DNA from: CALAEC01 sp050692915
Lineage (GTDB): Bacteria > Actinomycetota > UBA4738 > CALAEC01
DNA: 10,976 bases
Direction: 5' to 3'
NCBI GenBank assembly: GCA_050692915.1
Contig: JBOGVU010000082.1
Location: 1 to 10,976, forward strand
Shown: piece after piece, positions 7,427 through 10,976 of the stretch
Position numbering within the stretch: the stretch's first letter is position 1
Layout: the number at the start of each line of letters is the position of its first letter
Position numbers and translations under genes: made by a program
Notes under the pieces: model-generated
Told to the model about the DNA's origin: nothing
Databases searched by the model: none
Seen by the model: only the letters and a program-made list of their open reading frames with translations

Positions 7427-8310
7427 TGGAGCCCGAGGTCGTGGTGGTCGGCTCGGTCAACGTGGACCTGGTCGTGCGGATCGATCGCCTCCCCGAGCCC
7501 GGGGAGACAATCACCGGCGGCTCGTTCCACCGAGTTCCGGGAGGCAAGGGCGGGAACGCGGCTGCCGCCGCGGCCCGGCTGGGCGCCCGGGCCCGGATCG
7601 TCGGCCTGGTCGGGCCGGACGACCTCGGCGAGGAGGCCCGCCGGGACCTGGCCGCGGCGGGCGTGGACGTCGGCTCGCTGGGGACGGGAGGCGCCCCCAC
7701 CGGGGTGGCATCGATCCTGGTGGACGCCGGGGGCCGGAACGTCATCGCGGTGGCGCCGGGCGCGAACGCCGAGCTTCCCGCCGACCACGTCCGGGACTCG
7801 CTCTCGGCGATCGAGACCGACCGCGCGGTGGTGGTGGCGAACCTGGAGATCCCCGACCGGGCGGTGTCGGCGGCAGCGGAGACGGCGGGACGCCGGGGGT
7901 GGCCGTTCGTCCTCAACCCGGCCCCGGCCCGGCCGCTTCCCCACGGCCTGGCGGAACGGTGCTCGGTCGTGATCGCCAACGAGATCGAGGCCCAGGCCCT
8001 CGGCCTCCCGAGCTCGCTCGGAGGCGCGGGGGCGGCCATCGTGACCCGTGGTCTCGAGGGTGCCGACCTCCACCGACCCGATCGGCCGGTCCACCGGCAG
8101 GCGGGGTTCCCGGTCGAGGTGGTCGACACCACCGGGGCCGGCGACGCCTTCGTGGCCGCCCTGGCCTGGTCGATGCTGGAGGGAGCGCCGCTGGAGCGAG
8201 GGGTCCGGCTGGCCTGCGCCGCCGGGGCCCTGGCCTGCCGGGCCCTGGGCGCCCGAGCGGGGTTGGCGGACCGGTCCGAGGTGGAGGCCCTGGCCGGCCC
8301 GGGCTCGTGA
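7426..8310 (+). CDS. rbsK: Ribokinase
   Basis: This 294-residue PfkB-family enzyme resembles ribokinase and would convert ribose plus ATP to ribose 5-phosphate. It starts VVVVGSVNVDLVVRIDRLPEPG, the typical ribokinase strand with the ribose-binding Asn12 and Asp14. It continues with VPGGKGGNAAAAA (38-50; most ribokinases have GGKGANQA), the ribokinase-type LNPAPARPLP (163-172), ANEIEA (184-189) and VDTTGAGDAF (233-242) with catalytic base Asp240. The ATG at 7426 shares one base with the nucleoside hydrolase stop (TGATG); no separate Shine-Dalgarno sequence is obvious, so translation is probably coupled. As last gene of the unit it captures ribose released by the hydrolase upstream. It is a second, clearly divergent PfkB kinase in the same operon. 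A related pentose or nucleoside kinase specificity remains possible. Confidence 0.9.
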   Translation: MEPEVVVVGSVNVDLVVRIDRLPEPGETITGGSFHRVPGGKGGNAAAAAARLGARARIVGLVGPDDLGEEARRDLAAAGVDVGSLGTGGAPTGVASILVDAGGRNVIAVAPGANAELPADHVRDSLSAIETDRAVVVANLEIPDRAVSAAAETAGRRGWPFVLNPAPARPLPHGLAERCSVVIANEIEAQALGLPSSLGGAGAAIVTRGLEGADLHRPDRPVHRQAGFPVEVVDTTGAGDAFVAALAWSMLEGAPLERGVRLACAAGALACRALGARAGLADRSEVEALAGPGS

Positions 8311-8386
8311 CCGCGCAGCGCGACCGCCTTCTTCACCCAACCGTCATCGAAAGGCCCCCGAGACGCCGCACGGCGGCGGGACCATC

Positions 8387-8392
8387 TATATC
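8387..8392 (+). promoter_or_regulatory. Possible -10 element (TATATC) ahead of the zinc-ribbon gene
   Basis: TATATC is one of very few AT-rich hexamers in the window and lies 18 nt before the GTG at 8411, in the only gap on the plus strand after rbsK. A start site a few bases downstream would still include the ribosome binding site. No convincing -35 hexamer is visible 16-18 nt upstream, so this is a weak call. Confidence 0.28.
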
Positions 8393-8396
8393 CCTC

Positions 8397-8406
8397 GGAG
8401 AGGAGG
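8397..8406 (+). promoter_or_regulatory. Strong Shine-Dalgarno sequence that fixes the zinc-ribbon start
   Basis: The purine run GGAGAGGAGG includes a perfect AGGAGG (8401-8406), four bases before the GTG at 8411. It is the best ribosome binding site in the window and supports the short downstream frame being a real gene rather than an accidental open frame. Confidence 0.65.
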
Positions 8407-8410
8407 CCCG

Positions 8411-8581
8411 GTGCCAAGGTGCCCCGTCTGTGATTCGCCACGAGTGGTCATCGTGCTGAGCGCCACCCGTCGCGGCCTGTGCGCCGCGTGCGGCGCGCGG
8501 TGGGTCCAGGACGGGGACACCCAGCGCCACGTCCAGCGCCTGGTCGAGCGCCCCGAGGATCAGCGCACCGGAGCCCGGTAG
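8411..8581 (+). CDS. Small zinc-ribbon protein, 56 residues
   Basis: This short frame starts at a GTG behind a near-perfect Shine-Dalgarno sequence. It encodes two CxxC knuckles, CPVC (Cys4, Cys7) and CAAC (Cys24, Cys27), separated by a 16-residue stretch rich in Arg and Val, the geometry of a rubredoxin-like zinc ribbon. GARWVQDGDTQRHVQRLVE follows (28-46), then a charged tail. Zinc ribbons of this size usually bind nucleic acid or a protein partner; the function here is not known. It is 100 bp after rbsK on the same strand and its last 22 bp overlap the 3' end of the convergent lhr gene. The cysteine pattern, the ribosome binding site and its position in the only plus-strand gap all support coding. 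I do not recognise a named family. Confidence 0.68.
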   Translation: MPRCPVCDSPRVVIVLSATRRGLCAACGARWVQDGDTQRHVQRLVERPEDQRTGAR

Positions 8582-10976
8582 GTCATCCTCCGGGGCCCGG
8601 CGGCGAACCCCGCCGCCCGCAGCAGGTCTTCCCCCTCGCTCCCGATCACGGGCTCATCGCCCCACCGCTCCACGGCGACCCGGCCCCGGGGCCACCGGCC
8701 GGCCAGCTCGCCCAGGGCTGCCACCGTCTCCTCGAGCCCCGCGGTGGCCAGGGGAACGAGCCGGCGTCCCCTGGACTCGACCGCCAGCACCGGACGGCCG
8801 GAGGCCAGCACGAGCCACGACCCGGGCACCCGCGAGATCCGCACCGGAACGTCGGCCGCGGCCGGGACCAGCGGGCCGATCGCGTTGGCCGGATCGGATG
8901 CCGCCACCGACCACAGCCGGCCCGACGGCGCCCGCCGCAGTCGGTCCACCGCCGAGGGGACCGCGAACTGCACCCCCGACAGGCCCCGGACGAAGTACCC
9001 GCGCCTGGCCCGGCCTTGGGCCTCCATGGTGACCAGCGCGTCCACGAGAAGGGGCCACGGCACCGGGACCTCGGCCGCGGACGCCGTCTCCCTGGCCACC
9101 ACCCCGTACGCCTCCAGGAGCCGCTCGGCCCACGCCTCGGCCCGGACCGTGGGGTCCTCCTCGACCTCGGGAAGGAGGCTCCACCTGCCGTAGAGCGGCA
9201 TCCGGGCGGCCCGGCCCCGCCGGCCGGCCTTGGGCGGCTCCTGGATCCCCGCCAGGGCGTCGTTCGTGACCCGCCCCGCCCACACCAGCTCGAACAGCGC
9301 CGACAGCGCGTCCTTCTCCGAGAGCTTGCCTCCCGAGGCCACCTCGCTGAGGAACGACGCCCCCCGGCTGCGGAGGACGTCCTCGACCACGGCCGCGCCG
9401 CCCCCCACTTGGGCCGGCGACCTCAGCATCCGGGGGGCGGCATCCCTGGGGATCACCGCCACCCGCCGCCCCGGCAGGCCCTGCCACAGGAACGCACCGG
9501 AGCCGATGACCCGCTCCAGCGCGGACGTGTCGCCGTCCCGGAACCGGGGGGCCAGCACCTCCGGGACCAGCGAAGCGGCCGGCACCGGGATGCCAGCCAG
9601 CCGCTCCAGCACCCCCCGCGCGGCGGCCTCGGTGGGCGGGACGGGCGCCAGGTGCCGGTCGGCCAGGAAGTCCGCGTACCGCTCGGGGTCCACCGGCTCG
9701 ACCTCCTGACGGAGGATCTGGAGGGTCTCGCGGTGGATCCGCCGGAGGTTATCGGCGTCAACCCACTCCCGGCCCGAGCCGGCGGGCCGGAACTCCCCGG
9801 CCGCCACCTCGCCGGTGGCCCGGAGATCGAGGAGCATCGCCGCGGCGTCGGCCGGACGGAGCCCGAACCGGGCCGCCACCTCCTCCTCGGTCACCGGCCC
9901 CCGGCCGGCCAGGTGCCGGCGAAGCACCCGACCGGCGGCCTCGAGGTCGCCACCGGCCATGGCCCGGTAGTCCTCGGCGTGCTCGAGCGCCACCCACCGC
10001 GACTCACCGCCCACCTCCATGCGGGCGGCCCGCCGGTCGGCCTCGAGCCCCTCGACCCACTCCCTCCACCGGGGCCCGCACCGGATCGACAGCTCCCGCT
10101 CCGACAGGTCCCCCAGCGCGTCCAATGCGTCGGCCAGCTCGTCGGGGCCTCGCGGCCTGGACCGGTCGTCGATCCGCTGGAGGAGGCGCTCGACCCGCTC
10201 GATGGCCCGGTCGTCGAGGAGCTCGCGGAGGGCGTCCGGGCGGACCACCCGGGCCAGGAGGTCACGATCCACAGCCAGGAGCTGGCTGCGCCACTCCGCC
10301 CGCGGATAGTCGCCCACGTACTGGAAGGCCATGTTGTAGTCGAACAGGAAGTGCATGGCGAACGGCGTGGGCACCTCGGTGGCGATCCTCCGCACCGCGA
10401 TGTCTCCCGACCGCAGCCCGTCCGCGACCTTCCGGAAGTCCCGGACCCGCAGCAGGTCGTCCCAGGCCTCCCGGTACGCCTCCAGCAGGATCGGGAACTC
10501 GCCGTACCGCCGGACCAGCTGCATCAGGTCCTGGGCCCGGATCCGCTGGAGCCACAGGGGCGTCCGCTGGCCGGGCCCCCGACGCGGCAGGAGGAGGGCC
10601 CGGGCCGCACACTCCCGGAACAGCACCCCAAACAGCGGCGAGACCTGGAGCTCGCGGAGCAGCAGCTCGTCGAGGTCCTCGTCGCCGGGAAGATCGGCGA
10701 TCAGCTCGATCGGCACCGGCGAGTCCCGGCCCGGGAAGCGAAGCATGAAGCCGTCGTCCACGGCCACGGCCTCGACGTCGAGGTTCTCGGCGTCGCGGAT
10801 CCTGGCCCGCACCACCAGCGTCCAGGCGTGATGCACCCGGGCCCCGAAGGGCGAGTGCACCACGACGCGGCGGTCCCCCAGCTCGTCGTCGAACTCCTCG
10901 ATCACCACGGCGCGGTCGGACGGGAGCTCCCCGGCCGCCTGGTGCTGCTCGGACAGGAACGCGTGGAGGTTCCGGG
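8560..10976 (-). CDS. lhr: Lhr-type ATP-dependent DNA helicase, C-terminal ~804 residues (start beyond right edge)
   Basis: This is the C-terminal part of a large Lhr (long helicase-related) superfamily 2 helicase, a 3'-5' DNA repair helicase. The ATPase motifs lie beyond base 10976; codons are readable from 10974. The visible part opens with the segment leading into the DEAD/H-associated domain: ELPSDRAVVIEEF (17-29), then VVVHSPFGARVHHAW (37-51), the Lhr hallmark. LFRECAARALLLPRR (about 118-132), RRYGEFPILLEAYREAW (about 155-171) and a TPFAMHFLFDYNMAFQYVGDYPRAEWR segment (about 20 residues after FRKVADG) follow, all typical of Lhr domain 4 and the adjoining winged helix. The remaining about 550 residues match the long-form C-terminal domain seen in mycobacterial Lhr: VDADNLRRIHRETLQ, LSALFELVWAGRVTNDAL, YGRWSLLP, RGYFVRGLSGVQFAVP and DPANAIGPLVP. 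The C-terminal domain of E. coli Lhr has reported uracil-DNA glycosylase activity; whether this one does is unknown. The stop is TGA at 8562-8560. An in-frame GTG at 10908 is internal, not the start. Confidence 0.92.
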   Translation of the reverse strand, partial: RNLHAFLSEQHQAAGELPSDRAVVIEEFDDELGDRRVVVHSPFGARVHHAWTLVVRARIRDAENLDVEAVAVDDGFMLRFPGRDSPVPIELIADLPGDEDLDELLLRELQVSPLFGVLFRECAARALLLPRRGPGQRTPLWLQRIRAQDLMQLVRRYGEFPILLEAYREAWDDLLRVRDFRKVADGLRSGDIAVRRIATEVPTPFAMHFLFDYNMAFQYVGDYPRAEWRSQLLAVDRDLLARVVRPDALRELLDDRAIERVERLLQRIDDRSRPRGPDELADALDALGDLSERELSIRCGPRWREWVEGLEADRRAARMEVGGESRWVALEHAEDYRAMAGGDLEAAGRVLRRHLAGRGPVTEEEVAARFGLRPADAAAMLLDLRATGEVAAGEFRPAGSGREWVDADNLRRIHRETLQILRQEVEPVDPERYADFLADRHLAPVPPTEAAARGVLERLAGIPVPAASLVPEVLAPRFRDGDTSALERVIGSGAFLWQGLPGRRVAVIPRDAAPRMLRSPAQVGGGAAVVEDVLRSRGASFLSEVASGGKLSEKDALSALFELVWAGRVTNDALAGIQEPPKAGRRGRAARMPLYGRWSLLPEVEEDPTVRAEAWAERLLEAYGVVARETASAAEVPVPWPLLVDALVTMEAQGRARRGYFVRGLSGVQFAVPSAVDRLRRAPSGRLWSVAASDPANAIGPLVPAAADVPVRISRVPGSWLVLASGRPVLAVESRGRRLVPLATAGLEETVAALGELAGRWPRGRVAVERWGDEPVIGSEGEDLLRAAGFAAGPRRMTYRAPVR

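Larger units (their letters stand above)
8311..8410. other. Intergenic gap between rbsK and the zinc-ribbon gene
   Basis: These 100 bp hold no gene I can support on either strand. They contain a short GC-rich inverted repeat (CGCCG at 8364-8368 and CGGCG at 8371-8375, with a two-base loop) lacking a T-run, the AT-rich TATATC and the purine-rich ribosome binding site. No convincing intrinsic terminator for the upstream operon is visible. Confidence 0.5.

Noticed and set aside
8364..8375. Inverted repeat CGCCG/CGGCG as a terminator after rbsK
   Set aside because: The loop is only two bases and no T-run follows. Such short GC palindromes are expected by chance at this base composition.
1..10976. 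CRISPR arrays, tRNA or rRNA genes, insertion sequences or phage/defence genes
   Set aside because: No regularly spaced repeats, cloverleaf-like segments, transposase motifs or terminal inverted repeats were seen; almost all bases are accounted for by metabolic or repair genes.

Overview
The window is a very GC-rich (roughly 70-75% by eye), densely packed bacterial chromosome segment. GTG starts are common, 1-4 bp gene overlaps are the rule, and long open frames occur on every strand because of GC-rich third positions. Together with a long-form Lhr helicase and Actinobacteria-like versions of the metabolic enzymes, this suggests a member of Actinomycetota. That placement is inference; no rRNA, tRNA, mobile element or CRISPR array is visible.

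Layout: (A) 1-4648, minus strand, a three-gene translationally coupled unit. It is read as a fusion of a fatty acyl-CoA reductase-like NAD(P) domain with a HAD phosphatase-like domain (4648-2396), then a zinc-dependent medium-chain alcohol dehydrogenase (2399-1194), then a LarA-family (DUF2088) nickel-pincer-nucleotide enzyme that runs off the left edge. (B) 4649-4734, an 86-bp divergent intergenic region. (C) 4735-8310, plus strand, a four-gene overlapping unit: PfkB-type pseudouridine kinase (psuK), pseudouridine-5'-phosphate glycosidase (psuG), an IunH-family nucleoside hydrolase and ribokinase (rbsK). (D) 8311-8581, a 100-bp gap with a possible promoter and a strong ribosome binding site, then a 56-residue zinc-ribbon protein. 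(E) 8560-10976, minus strand, the C-terminal ~804 residues of an Lhr-type DNA helicase, convergent with the zinc-ribbon gene and overlapping it by 22 bp.

How the genes work together: unit C is a coherent ribose-recovery module. PsuK plus PsuG convert pseudouridine to uracil and ribose 5-phosphate. The nucleoside hydrolase frees ribose from ordinary nucleosides and ribokinase phosphorylates it, so both arms converge on ribose 5-phosphate. Unit A is a less understood set: an acyl-CoA or acyl reductase, an alcohol dehydrogenase and a nickel hydride-transfer enzyme. These could act on one hydroxy-acid, aldehyde or alcohol series, but the substrate cannot be read from the sequence.

The most interesting points are the LarA homologue, which keeps the cofactor ligands but appears to have lost several substrate residues; the HAD domain, with altered catalytic motifs, fused to the reductase; the combined C-nucleoside/N-nucleoside operon; and the small zinc-ribbon gene. 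I see no clear evidence of a wholly new defence or mobile system.
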